A stretch of DNA of 64,000 nt, taken from positions 1 through 64,000 of the forward strand of contig NZ_JACHCQ010000004.1 of assembly GCF_014205835.1 (NCBI RefSeq). The letters run 5' to 3'. The position numbers and the translations under genes were made by a program. This stretch comes from Pedobacter sp. AK013 (lineage in GTDB: Bacteria; Bacteroidota; Bacteroidia; Sphingobacteriales; Sphingobacteriaceae). The notes below the pieces were generated by a model. That model ran no database searches. It was not told where the DNA came from and saw only the letters and a list, made by a program, of their open reading frames with translations. Below are positions 18,550 through 28,269 of this stretch, piece after piece; position 1 is the first letter of the stretch; the number at the start of each line of letters is the position of its first letter.

Positions 18550-20052
18550 ATGAATATTTTAATTAAAAGAAAATCGAAAATATTATTAGTCGTATTAATG
18601 GCTTTTGCATTACTTTTCTCATGCAAAAAGATATTAAATCCGGATGTAATAGATATTCCAACCGAAGGAAATGCAATAACTTCTGCAGCTGATGTAGAAA
18701 AAGCGATTTCCGCAGCCTATTCTTTTCTGCGGTATGTTGTGCCAGATAAAGTTTTTTTAATGGGTGATATGCGGGCAGATGCTTTTTCCAGCTATTCGCA
18801 AAGTTCAAATACTAAAATAGAAACAACTATTGCTACTAATACTATTGCTCCATTAACAAATAATGGCGGAGGCAATTGGAATGATTTTTACAAAGTAATT
18901 GCTCAATGCAATCTTATACTTGAAAAAATTCCTCAAATATCAACCTATGATGAAGCGACTAAAAAGAGACACATAGGAGAGGCCAGCTTTATTAGAGGTT
19001 TAACTTATTTTTATTTAACCCGTTTTTGGGGCGATGTACCATTGAACCTAAAAAGCATCAATCTGGATAACATTCCACGGGCTCCTAAGGCAGATGTTTT
19101 TAAACAAATCAACGCAGATTTAGATGTTGCAATTGCCAATCTACAGCTTTCTTATGCTGCCGATGATATAGCGGTAAGAGCTACAAAAGGTGCTGCCTGG
19201 GCAATAAAGGCACATGTTATGGGTTGGATGCAGGATTATTCCAGTTGTGAGAAATTGTGTGATAGCGTGATTACCAGAGGACCTTATACTTTGGTAGCTG
19301 ATACAAATAATTTAGTGAGCATTTTTATTGGAAAAACAAAGGAAGGAATATTCGAATTAAATTTTGATGCAAATGCAAGGGAAGTTCAGAAGAACAGGGT
19401 GTATAACCGTACTTTGGGCAGGCCATGGTATAAAGATCAATCAGATGGTGGTGGTGGTACCGAAAAGTTTATACTGTCACCAACAACTGCGCAAATGAAT
19501 CAAATGTTTATACCCGGTACAAAAGATGCCAGAAGATTTACATGGTTTGTAAAAGAAGCTTATGGTAAACCTTTTCAAGTAGGTAAAGATATATTCAATA
19601 ATGATGCAACATCGGGTAGCAGATATTATCTTGGAAAATACAGGACCCTACAATTGAAGGGTGACACTTCTTCTCAGAACATTAATGAATCTAATATCAT
19701 TATAACACGTTTATCAGACATTCTTTTGTTACGAGCAGAAGCATTGGCCAGCAATAGTGTTAACAGACCTGCAGAAGCTATAACGTTGCTTAATAGAGTG
19801 AGAGCAAGAGCGTATGCTAAACCTTATACCAGTGGCGGTGATTTACAAGATACGATTTTGCTGGAACGTAAAAAGGAACTTATTGGTGAAGGCCAATACT
19901 TTTTTGACCTGGTTCGGACAAGAAAACTTGCGAAATATTCAAAAATAACCGCAGCTAACTGGTATGAAACCGGTGCATGGTTATTACCAATTGATCAAAC
20001 TATTATAGCGAAAAGTAATTTTGTAATTACACAAAATGACTTTTGGAAATAA
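18550..20052 (+). CDS. SusD/RagB family nutrient-binding lipoprotein (first pair)
   Basis: A 500-residue lipoprotein: signal peptide with lipobox LLFSC (cysteine about 25), then TPR-like helices typical of RagB/SusD, including EASFIRGLTYFYLTRFWGDVPL and the C-terminal RARAYA...ERKKELIGEGQYFFDLVRTRKL block. It forms the lid of the SusC pore and binds glycan at the cell surface. It starts 5 nt after susC, so the pair is co-transcribed. Confidence 0.95.
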   Translation: MNILIKRKSKILLVVLMAFALLFSCKKILNPDVIDIPTEGNAITSAADVEKAISAAYSFLRYVVPDKVFLMGDMRADAFSSYSQSSNTKIETTIATNTIAPLTNNGGGNWNDFYKVIAQCNLILEKIPQISTYDEATKKRHIGEASFIRGLTYFYLTRFWGDVPLNLKSINLDNIPRAPKADVFKQINADLDVAIANLQLSYAADDIAVRATKGAAWAIKAHVMGWMQDYSSCEKLCDSVITRGPYTLVADTNNLVSIFIGKTKEGIFELNFDANAREVQKNRVYNRTLGRPWYKDQSDGGGGTEKFILSPTTAQMNQMFIPGTKDARRFTWFVKEAYGKPFQVGKDIFNNDATSGSRYYLGKYRTLQLKGDTSSQNINESNIIITRLSDILLLRAEALASNSVNRPAEAITLLNRVRARAYAKPYTSGGDLQDTILLERKKELIGEGQYFFDLVRTRKLAKYSKITAANWYETGAWLLPIDQTIIAKSNFVITQNDFWK

Positions 20053-20088
20053 TCGTACAGTATAAATTAATATGATAAAATATTTAAT

Positions 20089-20766
20089 ATGAAAAGTAAT
20101 TCATTTAAAATTTTAGTATTCAGCTTTGCAATGGCGTTAATTTTATCAGCATGCCAAAAGCACGAATATTATGTGGATGGTGGCCTATCTGGCCAACCTG
20201 AATCGGAAAAAAGCATGAGTGCTTACGATTTTTTGGCTAGTCGGCCTAATCATATGTTTGATTCGCTAATCAAAATTATAAACTTAACCAATACTAAAGC
20301 CTTAATTAACCAACAGAATATTACATTATATGCCATGCCTGATGATGGTGTGATGCGTTTTCAAAGACGTTTTACCCCTTCGGATAAGCAAGCACCAAGG
20401 CCCCTAAGTAAAATTGGTGTAGACACGCTAAAGATGTTGCTAAACAGATTTATAGTGCCTAACACTAACATAACTTTAGAGCAGGCGGTTGCCGATAAAA
20501 CTAAATACTATAAAGATAATAATACTGATAGTTTACTAGTCTATGGTGTTGATGGCGGTGTAAGTGCCGGAAGTACTTTACAAACATCAGCTTATAGAAT
20601 GATCTATGAACATAGAAAGATAAAAGGAGTTGATTCAGTGGTTTATAGCTCAGGAATACAAACTCACAATCTGGTAACGGCTAACGCCCGAATACACGTA
20701 TTGGCAAGAGGTGGTAATTTTAGTGCAGGGCTAAAACTCAAATATTTTAGAACTAATGATAATTAA
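20089..20766 (+). CDS. FAS1 (fasciclin)-like lipoprotein
   Basis: A 225-residue lipoprotein with lipobox LILSAC (cysteine about 22). After it comes a region resembling a FAS1 domain: YDFLASRPNHMFDSLIKIINLTN, ITLYAMPDDGVMRF, and a late HVLARGGNFSAGLK segment. FAS1-like lipoproteins often follow susCD in Sphingobacteriaceae and may help surface glycan binding or adhesion; that role is inference. It lies 36 nt after susD and 10 nt before the next lipoprotein gene, in one operon. Confidence 0.7.
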   Translation: MKSNSFKILVFSFAMALILSACQKHEYYVDGGLSGQPESEKSMSAYDFLASRPNHMFDSLIKIINLTNTKALINQQNITLYAMPDDGVMRFQRRFTPSDKQAPRPLSKIGVDTLKMLLNRFIVPNTNITLEQAVADKTKYYKDNNTDSLLVYGVDGGVSAGSTLQTSAYRMIYEHRKIKGVDSVVYSSGIQTHNLVTANARIHVLARGGNFSAGLKLKYFRTNDN

Positions 20767-20776
20767 TTCAATTGAT

Positions 20777-21724
20777 ATGAAAAAAATATTTAAAACAAAG
20801 GTTGCTATACTTTTGTTACTCATGGCTTTTTTCGTTTCCTGCAAAAAAAATGATACAACAGGTTTTTTAAGTCCGGCAATAAAATATCCTAACCCTTCAG
20901 TAACAGTAATAACAGGTCGAGGGCTGTATACCTCATCGGCTTTAGCCACTGATGAATCTACAAAACCGCTTGAGTTTAGTATTGAAGCCATACACGATGA
21001 ATCAGGAAAATTACTTACAGATCTAATGAACTATAAAGTTGATACGTACTTTTGGACCGCAACTCCAACGGGTTTAGAAAAAGACCTGTCTCAAATTGAT
21101 GCCATAAGGTATAAAGTAAGGAGGCCTGCTATAGATATAAAACCAGAAAACGGGCAGATACTGATTTATGGTGAGGCTACAGATGTTAATATTTTTCCAA
21201 AGGGAGTTTATTTAATTGATGTGAAGGTTAAGAATAGTTCAGGTGAACAGGTATTAAAAAATGCCTTAAGGATTACCACAACTCCTGCTGGCCCTTATTC
21301 TTATCAATTTTCAGGTGTTGATGGTATAGATGGTATTGATGTAACGTTTACAAAAGTGCAATCCACAGGTAATAAATTGATCGTTAGAACATTAAGGAAA
21401 GACGGTACAGCAATAGATCCGAAAACATTATTAGGGTACGAATACGGTACAGCTGCAAATCCAAATTTGAAAGACTGGCATAATTTAGGTTTGCAAAAAA
21501 TTACAAGTTATACTGAATTTTCTGATCGGTTAGAGATCGAGGTTGCGGGAATGCCAATTCCGGTTATTGGTGGGCTTCCAGCTGGGCAGGGCATTCCTAT
21601 TTGGGGTCAGCGTATTGATATGTATAACAATAGTAGCGCTATCGGTAAATATTTTAACTATTGGTTTGATTTTGCAATATTTGAGACTGGTACATGGGAA
21701 ATTGTTGTGAAATTGAAATATTAA
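20777..21724 (+). CDS. DUF5007-like surface lipoprotein of the SusCD operon
   Basis: A 315-residue lipoprotein using the ATG at 20777, because it gives a clean signal peptide MKKIFKTKVAILLLLMAFF with lipobox FVSC; an ATG 21 nt upstream would overlap the previous gene and add non-signal residues. The body has no catalytic motif that I can see and is rich in beta-type sequence, with a DUF4957/Ig-like flavour in the middle (GQILIYGEATDVNIFPKGVYLIDVKV). I recall DUF5007 proteins in this position beside SusCD, so I use that name with moderate confidence. It could be a surface glycan-binding protein. Two hairpins end the operon. Confidence 0.6.
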   Translation: MKKIFKTKVAILLLLMAFFVSCKKNDTTGFLSPAIKYPNPSVTVITGRGLYTSSALATDESTKPLEFSIEAIHDESGKLLTDLMNYKVDTYFWTATPTGLEKDLSQIDAIRYKVRRPAIDIKPENGQILIYGEATDVNIFPKGVYLIDVKVKNSSGEQVLKNALRITTTPAGPYSYQFSGVDGIDGIDVTFTKVQSTGNKLIVRTLRKDGTAIDPKTLLGYEYGTAANPNLKDWHNLGLQKITSYTEFSDRLEIEVAGMPIPVIGGLPAGQGIPIWGQRIDMYNNSSAIGKYFNYWFDFAIFETGTWEIVVKLKY

Positions 21725-21746
21725 TCGATCAAATTTTCAAAAAAAA

Positions 21747-21779
21747 TAATCAGATACTTTTTTTTAATATATCTGATTA
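21747..21779 (+). terminator. first of two tandem hairpins ending the first SusCD operon
   Basis: Perfect 10-bp arms TAATCAGATA and TATCTGATTA, AT-rich, 22 nt after the stop codon. Confidence 0.5.
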
Positions 21780-21805
21780 AATCTATTTGCATAAGCTCGG
21801 ATTTT

Positions 21806-21840
21806 AAAAGGCAATTTTCATCTTGAAAATTGCCTTTTTT
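21806..21840 (+). terminator. strong terminator ending the first SusCD operon
   Basis: Perfect 15-bp arms AAAAGGCAATTTTCA and TGAAAATTGCCTTTT, loop TCT, followed by T residues. It separates the first SusCD operon from the ROK regulator gene. Confidence 0.85.
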
Positions 21841-22009
21841 AGTTAATGATATTTTGATGCTGAAATGTTATTATAAGTTTAGGGCATAAGGCATTTTCTT
21901 GACATATTTCACTTTTGAAATCACGTTATAAAACAGTCTTCTTTTTAATTTTTTTAAAAAGATTGCATTTCTTTTATTTTTTATTTAAATTTATCGAAAC
22001 AAAACAAAA

Positions 22010-23197
22010 ATGTCTGCAACTGTTAAGAAAGCACAGCGATTAAGGGCCGACATTATTAAGCTACTTTATTATAAAAAAAAATCATCGCTCACCGATTTAA
22101 GTAAACGTACCAAAAAGAGCTTGCCTTTAATTACGTCTACTGTAAATGCTTTGATAGAAGACGGCTTAATTATAGAGCAAGGATTGGCACCATCTACTGG
22201 AGGCCGCCGCCCTTTAAATTTTTTATTAAATCCCAACTACAAAAGGCACATAATAGCCGTAGCAATGGATCAATTAACCACACGGTTAACGATATATGAT
22301 TTGTCTAATCATCAGGTCTTACCAACGCAGGTGATTGATTTAGATATGACCGAGAGTAAAAGTGCTGATACTTTAATCGAATTCATTGATCATTGTATAA
22401 AAAAATCAACAATCGATAAAGAAAATTTATTGGGGATTGGAATAGGTATGCCGGGTTTCGTGAATGCAGAAAAGGGAATGAACTATTCTTTTATGCAAGT
22501 TGAAAACGGTATAAGTTTGCAAGACTATCTCTCAAAAAAATTAAGGTTACCGGTTTTTATCGATAACGACTCGAGTTTGATCGCCTTAGCTGAATTAAAT
22601 TTTGGCGAAGCAAGAAATTTAAAAGATGTACTTGTCGTTAATATTGGTTGGGGTACAGGTTTGGGGATGATTATTAATGACAAATTATATCGAGGTAGTA
22701 GCGGTTACGCTGGCGAATTTAGTCATATCCCCTTGTCTAGTTCAAATAGCTTATGCTCTTGTGGCAAACGGGGCTGTCTTGAAGTGGAAACATCTCTTTT
22801 GGTAATGGTTCAAAAGGCAGAGGCTGCAGTAAAAAACGGAGAAGAAACAAGCTTAAAAACCCTTTTTAACGATAAAAGTAAAAGTCATGTAGATCATTTC
22901 CTGGATGCAGTAGTGAAACAAGATCCTGTAGCCATTTCTATATTAGCTGATGCGGCATTTCTGATCGGTAAAGGGTTGGCCACATTAATCCACATCATGA
23001 ATCCTGAAAGGATTGTATTGAGTGGCCGGGGTGCCAAGGCAGGCAAAATGCTTCTTCCACCGATACAGCAAGCTATCAATGAATTTTGTATCCCACGGAT
23101 AGCTGAACAAACAGAAATTAAATGCTCCACCTTGAGTGATGAGGCTGAGTTATTGGCCGCTGCCAGTTTGATGGTGGAAAATAGCTTATTTGATTAA
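22010..23197 (+). CDS. ROK family (NagC/XylR-type) transcriptional regulator
   Basis: A 395-residue protein with an N-terminal winged helix-turn-helix (about 5-75; SLTDLSKRTKKSLPLITSTVNALIEDGLI is the recognition region) and a ROK sugar-kinase-like domain. The ROK zinc site HIPLSSSNSLCSCGKRGCLEVE is intact, with one unusual feature, an extra serine-rich loop before CSCG. GIGIGMPGFVN and VNIGWGTGLGMI are the phosphate and sugar loops. Such proteins bind a sugar or sugar phosphate and repress or activate carbohydrate genes. Its place between two SusCD operons makes it the likely regulator of both, but no operator is shown. Confidence 0.9.
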   Translation: MSATVKKAQRLRADIIKLLYYKKKSSLTDLSKRTKKSLPLITSTVNALIEDGLIIEQGLAPSTGGRRPLNFLLNPNYKRHIIAVAMDQLTTRLTIYDLSNHQVLPTQVIDLDMTESKSADTLIEFIDHCIKKSTIDKENLLGIGIGMPGFVNAEKGMNYSFMQVENGISLQDYLSKKLRLPVFIDNDSSLIALAELNFGEARNLKDVLVVNIGWGTGLGMIINDKLYRGSSGYAGEFSHIPLSSSNSLCSCGKRGCLEVETSLLVMVQKAEAAVKNGEETSLKTLFNDKSKSHVDHFLDAVVKQDPVAISILADAAFLIGKGLATLIHIMNPERIVLSGRGAKAGKMLLPPIQQAINEFCIPRIAEQTEIKCSTLSDEAELLAAASLMVENSLFD

Positions 23198-23321
23198 GCT
23201 AATTTAATTGAACAAAGAATTAAACAAAGTTTTAACTAATAACAGACTGTATGTATAAATGAAAAAATGACCTCCAAATAAGTCACAAATTATCTTCAAC
23301 TAATTAACTAAACTAAAAATT

Positions 23322-26300
23322 ATGAAAAAGACATACTTAAAGTGCTTAAGTATGCTGTTATTGTGTTTTTTAACAATAACAGTTTTTGCACAGAAGAATA
23401 TTACCGGTACGGTAAAAGACGCATCGGGGCCTTTGCCAGGTGTAAGTGTATCTGTTAAGGGTACAGCAAAAGTAACTCAAACTGATGGCAGTGGAAAATT
23501 CTCTATATCAGTAAGCCCTAATGAAATTTTGGTATTTACTGCAATAGGTTATGCCAAGCAAGAAATTAGCATAAACAATCAAACATCAATAAATGTAATC
23601 CTAAAAGAAAGTTCTAATCAGCTTGATGAAGTTAACGTAGTAACAACTGCATTGGGGATTAAGCGCCAGGAAAAATCTCTTGGTTACGCGGTAAGTACGG
23701 TAACGGCTAAACAGCTAACAGAAGCTGGTAATACTAACTTTGCTTCCGCTTTATATGGTAAAGCAGCTGGGGTTAAAATTACAACAGCTCCAGGTGGCGC
23801 AAGTAGTGCGGTAAACGTTCAGATCAGGGGTATTAACTCTATTAACTACAATCAACAACCTTTATATGTTGTGGATGGGGTAATGATCAGAAATGATGGA
23901 CAAAACGGTGCAGCAGGAGCAAATAACAATAACTATTGGGATGATCAACGTGTTCGTGGTAACGGTATCTTGGATATCAACCCTGCCGATATCGAAAGTT
24001 TAACGGTACTAAAAGGTGCTAGTGCATCGGCATTATACGGTTCTGATGCAGGTAGTGGAGTTGTGGTAATCACAACTAAAAAAGGATCGAAAAACAGAGG
24101 CTTAGGTGTTGATTTTAACTATCAAGGTTCAATGGATCAGGTAGCTTTTTTACCTAGATTTCAGAACACTTATGGTCCTGGTTATGACCGGGCAACTAAC
24201 GTAGCTAATGGTGCAACTGAAGAAGGCTGGATTCCTGATGCAGCTTCTCCTAGTGGTTTCAGACCGTACTTTAGAGCTTATGCGAATTTTGGTCCTAAAA
24301 TGGAAGGTCAGCAGGTAAGATGGTGGGATGGTTCAATCCGTTCATACTCGCCTCAGCCTGATAATTATAAAGATGTATATCAAACAGGTTATACTTCAAA
24401 TGCAAACGTTGCAATATCTAATCAGACTGAAGCATTAAACTACCGTTTTTCAGCATCAAGATTGGATTACAGGGGAACGCAACCTGGAAATACAGGATCA
24501 AAAAACTCTTTTAATTTAAATTCTACAATTAAACTCGCACCGAAATTATCGGCCGATGTAATTGTAAGTTATGTAAACACGATTACTAAAAACAGACCAT
24601 ACCAATTGGGTCAGGTGTTGGGGTCTTTCGGAGGTTTCTTCAGCCGTGCTGAAGATATGGATTTAATGAAAGAGAAATTCCAAACCAGTAACGGATACAA
24701 ATACGCAACCTTCGATCAAGTTAACCGTCCTGAGCCTTTCGTATTCAACATCAGGGCAACCAATTTACTGGATTTTTATTGGCAACAATTGAAAAACCAA
24801 TACAATGAAAATGAAAACAGGTTATTATCTAGTTTCACTTTAAATTATGATTTTGCTAAAAACTTAAAATTCAGAGGTCGTATTGGTAATGATTATACTG
24901 GTGCCAGAACAGAAAATCGCCAGTATACTGAAATTCCGAGTGCATTAAATAGCACTACTAGTACAGGAGCCTATACTACAACACAAGGCCAGTATGCCAT
25001 TTTATATGGAGATGCATTGATAACTTATTCTAACAAAATAGGTAAGGATCTTAATATATCATTAAGTGGTGGTTATCAAGGTAGAAAAGAGAATTATAAA
25101 GATCAAAAATCAAATACTAAAGACGGTTTGGTATCAGAAAATTGGTTTGCTATAACCAATTCATTTGGTGTTGCTGAAACAACGGATACGCGTAAGGAGC
25201 AGTTGAAATATGCCTATTTAGGAATGTTAAACTTAGCTTATAAGGATTATTTGTTCTTAGAAGGAACTGCCCGTCAGGAGTATGTGTCTACACTTCCACC
25301 CGCAAATAATCAATATTCTTATTATTCTGTAAATGGAAGTTTTGTTTTTAGTGATTTATGGAAATTGCCTTCGTTTTGGAGCTATGGTAAATTGAGAGCT
25401 TCTTATGGTATTGTGGGTAATGCGCCACCAATGTATGAATCTAATATTCTATACAAACAAGTTTCCCTGCAAACAATAAATGGTTCAGTTCCTGCTTTAA
25501 GTTCCGCAAGTGCCTATGGAAATTTAGATTTAATGCCAGAGAAAAAACATGAAGCAGAATTTGGCTTAGAAACCCGTTTCTTAAACGGCCGTATTGGTTT
25601 AGATGTAAGTTATTACAACAATAAAATTAAAAATCAAATCATTCCGCTAGATGTGACCTCTACCAATGGTGCAAGAAGCCAAATTGTAAATGTAGGCGAA
25701 ATTGGTAACCAAGGATTTGAATTGGCATTTAATGCAACTCCAGTATCAGGTAAGTTTAGATGGGATACACGATTAAATTTCTCTACCAATAAATCAAAGG
25801 TAAATTCATTGAAAGATGCTAATTCTGAAATTAACTTTTATGCATCAGATCAATCAACGGCTAAAATAGTAGCAAGAGCTGGCGAGGATCTTGGAAATAT
25901 TTATATTCGTCCGAGAAAAACTGATGCGAATGGCAACTACTTAATCAATGATGATGGTTTTTATGTAATGGATAATTCTACTTACGTTAAAGCGGGCAAC
26001 ATTATGCCTAAAGCAGTTGGAGGTTTCTCAAACACATTTAGCTATGGTAATTTAGCTTTAGATTTTACAATTGACTATCGCTTGGGCGGTAAAATGATTG
26101 CTCCAAACCTTAAATATATGAGAGGTGCTGGTATGTTAGAAAATTCAATGGAATTCAGAGATGCGGCAAATGGTGGCTTATCATACACCGCAAATGGCAA
26201 AACATATAATGATGGTGTATTGCTTCAAGGTGTTAATGAAAATACAGGTTTACCAAATAGCAAAATCCTTTCCGCTGCGGATTATTACTTAACAACATAC

Positions 26301-26588
26301 AACTGGGGAGAAGGCTCTTTAACTGAAGGAGAAATTTTTGATAATAGCTACGTGAAAATGAGGGAAATAACCTTGAGCTATAAAATTCCGGCTTCCTTTA
26401 CCAAAAAGTTAAAAATTACCAATTTAAGATTTTCATTAATTGGGCGTAACTTGTTTTATATCTACAGAACCCTTAAAGACCTGGATCCAGAGGCACCGCT
26501 GGGAAACAAATGGTGGTCGCAAGGAGTTGATGTTGGTTCAACAGCAGCATCAAGAAATTTCGGATTCTCTTTAAATGCAAATTTTTAG
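23322..26588 (+). CDS. SusC/RagA family TonB-dependent outer membrane transporter (second pair)
   Basis: A 1088-residue SusC-type transporter: signal peptide (about 1-23), regulatory-like domain beginning ITGTVKDASGPLPGVSVSVKG, plug (LYVVDGVMIR, LTVLKGASASALYGSDAGSGVVVITTKKG), and a beta-barrel. Its plug differs clearly from the first SusC (KRQEKSLGYAVSTVTAKQL versus KKHETTSALYTVKGEQL), so this is not a recent duplication. The opposite-type SusD-like_2 gene follows 19 nt downstream. Cargo is presumably the oligosaccharide handled by the following GH29 and GH3 enzymes. Confidence 0.95.
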   Translation: MKKTYLKCLSMLLLCFLTITVFAQKNITGTVKDASGPLPGVSVSVKGTAKVTQTDGSGKFSISVSPNEILVFTAIGYAKQEISINNQTSINVILKESSNQLDEVNVVTTALGIKRQEKSLGYAVSTVTAKQLTEAGNTNFASALYGKAAGVKITTAPGGASSAVNVQIRGINSINYNQQPLYVVDGVMIRNDGQNGAAGANNNNYWDDQRVRGNGILDINPADIESLTVLKGASASALYGSDAGSGVVVITTKKGSKNRGLGVDFNYQGSMDQVAFLPRFQNTYGPGYDRATNVANGATEEGWIPDAASPSGFRPYFRAYANFGPKMEGQQVRWWDGSIRSYSPQPDNYKDVYQTGYTSNANVAISNQTEALNYRFSASRLDYRGTQPGNTGSKNSFNLNSTIKLAPKLSADVIVSYVNTITKNRPYQLGQVLGSFGGFFSRAEDMDLMKEKFQTSNGYKYATFDQVNRPEPFVFNIRATNLLDFYWQQLKNQYNENENRLLSSFTLNYDFAKNLKFRGRIGNDYTGARTENRQYTEIPSALNSTTSTGAYTTTQGQYAILYGDALITYSNKIGKDLNISLSGGYQGRKENYKDQKSNTKDGLVSENWFAITNSFGVAETTDTRKEQLKYAYLGMLNLAYKDYLFLEGTARQEYVSTLPPANNQYSYYSVNGSFVFSDLWKLPSFWSYGKLRASYGIVGNAPPMYESNILYKQVSLQTINGSVPALSSASAYGNLDLMPEKKHEAEFGLETRFLNGRIGLDVSYYNNKIKNQIIPLDVTSTNGARSQIVNVGEIGNQGFELAFNATPVSGKFRWDTRLNFSTNKSKVNSLKDANSEINFYASDQSTAKIVARAGEDLGNIYIRPRKTDANGNYLINDDGFYVMDNSTYVKAGNIMPKAVGGFSNTFSYGNLALDFTIDYRLGGKMIAPNLKYMRGAGMLENSMEFRDAANGGLSYTANGKTYNDGVLLQGVNENTGLPNSKILSAADYYLTTYNWGEGSLTEGEIFDNSYVKMREITLSYKIPASFTKKLKITNLRFSLIGRNLFYIYRTLKDLDPEAPLGNKWWSQGVDVGSTAASRNFGFSLNANF

Positions 26589-26607
26589 CCTAAAAATTAA
26601 AGACATT

Positions 26608-28215
26608 ATGAAAAAGTTAATAATAAAAACAAGTTTTCTTTTAATTGCAATAACGGCTACGGTTGGTTGTAAAAAAGAGCTTGAAGATAAATTTAATAAC
26701 CCAGAACAGGCAAAAGAAGCAAGTACCGCTGGTTTATTTACCGCCATGTTAAACAATGATCGTGTAGCAGCAAAGTACTGGAATGTGCGTACATTTTTAA
26801 GTCAAATGCCTGGTGTATATGCTCAAACTGCTTACATATCTAATAGCAATTCTGTTTATCAGCAAAATGATGGATATGCCCAAAACTATTGGGATGATTT
26901 TTATTCTACAAATGGTAATGGTAGTGGCGTTATGGCCCTTTACAGAGCAATGGAAGTAAAATTCAACTCTTTACCTGCAAGTGAGCAAGCTACTCAAAGA
27001 ATTATTATGCAGGCTGCTAAGGTTGTATTAATAGAACAAGCTGCCAAAATGGTAGATCTATGGGGAGATATTCCATATTCTGAAGCCGGAAATCTTCCAT
27101 CAAATAACACAATCAAAAACCCTAAATATGATGAGCAAAAAGCATTATATAATACTTTTTTAACTGATCTTGCAAGTGCAGCAGCATACTTTAAAAGTAA
27201 TGCATCCAATGCTGCCTTTTCAAAATCAGATATTCTGCTTTCAGGAAATGTAGACAAATGGGCTCGTTATGCAAATTCGCTTCGTTTAAGATTATTAATG
27301 CGCATTTCGAAAACAGATGAAGCGACGGCTAAAACTGCCATCATGCAAATGTTAGGCGATAATGCAGCCTATCCTTTGGTTGATGGTGGTAATGTAGGCC
27401 AATACAATCCAGCAATATCAGATATTTTACTGCAACCCCTTACCAATAGCACAAGCGATTTGCATGATGCTTTTTTAGAGGGTAGCTTTTACGCTACAGA
27501 TTATATGTTAAATACTGTAATGTTGCCGGCAAACGATCCACGCATTCCTGTTGTGTATGATAAATTTGGACGTACCATTAAAATTAATGGTAAGGATACT
27601 TTTGTGCCAAACACAACTTATAAAGCGATGCCTGTTACATTTACCACAACAGAGCAGGAAAACAGTTTTCCTGATTATTCAGTTTTGGATTCTGCAACAT
27701 TCCTTTACAATCAAAAATTACCAGGCATAGTAATTACTGCCTCAGAAGTTAACTTCTTAAAAGCGGAAGCTTATGAAAGATGGGGAAGTACCACAGACGC
27801 TAAAACCGCCTATGATAACGCATTAAAGCAATCAGTGACTTTCTATTACTACCTAAATAATTTAAATCAAGGAAGAGGTTATGTAAATGTAACGGCTCCT
27901 CCTAGCACAACTGTTGATATTTGGGTAGGCACATCATCTGCAACTTATTCAGGATCATCTTCAGATAAACTAGCTAAGATTTATACCCAAAAATGGGCAC
28001 ATTTCGGTGTTTTACAATCTACAGAAGCTTGGTCGGAATATAGAAGAACGGGTTTTCCTGTTTTAACTTTTCCATCGAATGGTAAATTATCAGGTTTTGA
28101 TAGCCCACCAACACGTTTAATATATCCAGCAAAAGAGAAAACTTTAAATAGCGCAAATTATCAGTCTGTACAAGCTAAAGATACCCGCAAAACTAAAATA
28201 TTCTGGATGCCTTAA
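26608..28215 (+). CDS. SusD/RagB family nutrient-binding lipoprotein, SusD-like_2 type
   Basis: A 535-residue lipoprotein using the ATG at 26608, which gives MKKLIIKTSFLLIAITATVGCKKELEDKF, a signal peptide with lipobox ATVGC directly followed by the CKKELEDKFNNPEQ opening typical of the SusD-like_2 group. A longer frame beginning inside the susC gene adds 11 residues that spoil the signal peptide. Domain marks are LVDLWGDIPYSEA, RLLMRISK and LNFLKAEAYERWG. It binds glycan over the second SusC pore. A GC-rich terminator follows at 28227. Confidence 0.93.
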   Translation: MKKLIIKTSFLLIAITATVGCKKELEDKFNNPEQAKEASTAGLFTAMLNNDRVAAKYWNVRTFLSQMPGVYAQTAYISNSNSVYQQNDGYAQNYWDDFYSTNGNGSGVMALYRAMEVKFNSLPASEQATQRIIMQAAKVVLIEQAAKMVDLWGDIPYSEAGNLPSNNTIKNPKYDEQKALYNTFLTDLASAAAYFKSNASNAAFSKSDILLSGNVDKWARYANSLRLRLLMRISKTDEATAKTAIMQMLGDNAAYPLVDGGNVGQYNPAISDILLQPLTNSTSDLHDAFLEGSFYATDYMLNTVMLPANDPRIPVVYDKFGRTIKINGKDTFVPNTTYKAMPVTFTTTEQENSFPDYSVLDSATFLYNQKLPGIVITASEVNFLKAEAYERWGSTTDAKTAYDNALKQSVTFYYYLNNLNQGRGYVNVTAPPSTTVDIWVGTSSATYSGSSSDKLAKIYTQKWAHFGVLQSTEAWSEYRRTGFPVLTFPSNGKLSGFDSPPTRLIYPAKEKTLNSANYQSVQAKDTRKTKIFWMP

Positions 28216-28226
28216 TCCTTTAAATT

Positions 28227-28255
28227 AAATCCCGGCAGTTTCTGCCGGGATTTTT
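28227..28255 (+). terminator. terminator after the second susD
   Basis: Perfect 12-bp arms AAATCCCGGCAG and CTGCCGGGATTT with a 3-nt loop and a following T stretch. It may reduce, rather than stop, transcription into the downstream glycosidase genes. Confidence 0.8.
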
Positions 28256-28269
28256 AATTATATTAAAAT

